Of a DNA stretch of 23,456 nucleotides, positions 22,899 through 23,456 are shown piece after piece. How positions within the stretch are numbered: position 1 is the first letter of the stretch; each line of letters begins with the position of its first letter. The DNA is from Candidatus Cloacimonadota bacterium (GTDB taxonomy: Bacteria; Cloacimonadota; Cloacimonadia; Cloacimonadales; TCS61), in contig JABIME010000006.1 of assembly GCA_018654125.1 (NCBI GenBank), forward strand, positions 1-23,456, in the 5' to 3' direction. The notes under the pieces were generated by a model. The model saw only the letters and a list, made by a program, of their open reading frames with translations, made no database searches and was not told where the DNA came from. The translations under genes and the position numbers were made by a program.

Positions 22899-23456
22899 TT
22901 AAATTTTTCGATTAACAATAGGTTTTTGCTCAACTTCTAAATCACAAATGTATGGATCGTGACTAGGGTAAAACAAATGTGTTTTTGACAGAATATCCAC
23001 CCTACCTCGACCGGTTTTGTTGTTATTTAGTACTTCAATATTATACACAATTTCATGTGATCTTATCAAACCATAACCTTCCACAACACTACCAAATGTT
23101 TTAAAAGTTGGATCAACAGGAATCCATCCATAATTCTCTAAATAAAACTCCCCCCATGCATGACGATAGGCAAAAACATGGCGTGCGGGAATATTCTTAC
23201 ATCTTAATAGGGACAATAAAACAGTTGATAGACCTCCACAATCTCCACCCTCGTTTTTTAAAATTTCCAACGTTGTTTTTCCGTATCCGGATGTACTTTT
23301 AAACGTGAGATTGTCATTAACATAGTCAAAACATTTCTTAGCATAAGCATATACATCAGTTGCATCTATCCAGAGTTCATCACTGATCTTTTTTATAGTC
23401 GCATTTTCGATATCAATAATATCATAGTACTGTTTTGTATAGCGTTTGTAAATATC
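22899..23456 (-). CDS. Transglutaminase-like cysteine protease-fold protein, 5' end outside window
   Basis: The frame enters from the right edge with no start in the window, and 185 codons are visible to the stop at 22899. The transglutaminase-core triad is present in order, numbering from the first visible residue: C73 in GGDCGGLS, H99 in AYRHAWGEFY and D115 in WIPVDPTF. Preceding it is the usual helical lead-in (ATDVYAYAKKCFDYVNDNL). Such proteins act as peptidases or transglutaminases, often exported; the substrate is unknown. A TTG at 23270 could be mistaken for a start, but coding clearly continues upstream of it. It is the first visible gene of the minus-strand block. Confidence 0.9.
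   Translation of the reverse strand, partial: DIYKRYTKQYYDIIDIENATIKKISDELWIDATDVYAYAKKCFDYVNDNLTFKSTSGYGKTTLEILKNEGGDCGGLSTVLLSLLRCKNIPARHVFAYRHAWGEFYLENYGWIPVDPTFKTFGSVVEGYGLIRSHEIVYNIEVLNNNKTGRGRVDILSKTHLFYPSHDPYICDLEVEQKPIVNRKI

Noticed and set aside
14031..23456. Integron cassette array
   Set aside because: One-directional single genes of mixed function suggested it, but gaps are only about 14-62 bases with one overlap, ribosome sites are normal, and no repeated attC-like recombination sites or integrase are present.
1..23456. tRNA, rRNA, CRISPR array, transposase or insertion sequence ends
   Set aside because: I looked for conserved tRNA T-loop patterns, regularly spaced repeats, transposase motifs and terminal inverted repeats and saw none that held up.

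Overview
The window looks like a chromosomal segment of an AT-rich, uncultured Gram-negative bacterium. The long dnaE, the ECF sigma factor operon, the many secreted beta-propeller and hydrolase proteins and a very long GlmL/MutL-like protein suggest the FCB superphylum, with Cloacimonadota or a similar candidate phylum as a guess. That placement is inference from protein style. No rRNA or tRNA gene and no CRISPR array was seen.

Layout. (1) 1-3143, minus: dnaE, replicative DNA polymerase III alpha subunit, with its C-terminus cut off by the window edge. (2) 3422-8272, plus: a probable three-gene operon of a TetR regulator, a 1054-residue GlmL/MutL-like ASKHA ATPase with an N-terminal zinc ribbon, and a membrane-anchored DUF362 protein with two 4Fe-4S clusters. 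(3) 8383-8778, plus: a small DUF5684-like membrane protein, closed by a clear rho-independent terminator. (4) 9932-8850, minus: an ECF sigma factor operon with two small downstream genes. (5) 10160-11930, plus: an AbiEi/AbiEii type IV toxin-antitoxin locus with an intact antitoxin and a toxin gene broken by two single-base frameshifts. (6) 11931-14030: a decay zone with remnants of an NtrC-type regulator, a NimA-like flavoprotein, a DUF4386 membrane protein and one unidentified C-terminus. It surrounds one intact glycosyltransferase (12496-13596). A pair of matching TGAC-N10-GTCA sites lies in its upstream region.

(7) 14031-23456: eight consecutive minus-strand genes, tightly packed and probably one transcript entering from the right edge. 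Reading 5'->3' they are a transglutaminase-like protein (5' cut), a PD40 beta-propeller lipoprotein, an SDR-like NAD(P)-binding protein, a secreted esterase-ankyrin-metallo-beta-lactamase triple fusion, a secreted serine hydrolase, a secreted kelch protein, an amidohydrolase-methyltransferase fusion, and a second SDR-like paralogue. Four of the eight carry export signals.

The most unusual items are the esterase-ankyrin-MBL fusion, the amidohydrolase-methyltransferase fusion, the scar where two convergent genes have both lost their 3' parts, and the paired inverted-repeat sites upstream of the glycosyltransferase. The AbiE toxin frameshifts lie in homopolymers, but dnaE and glmL (over 3 kb each) read cleanly, so they are more likely real decay than sequencing error.
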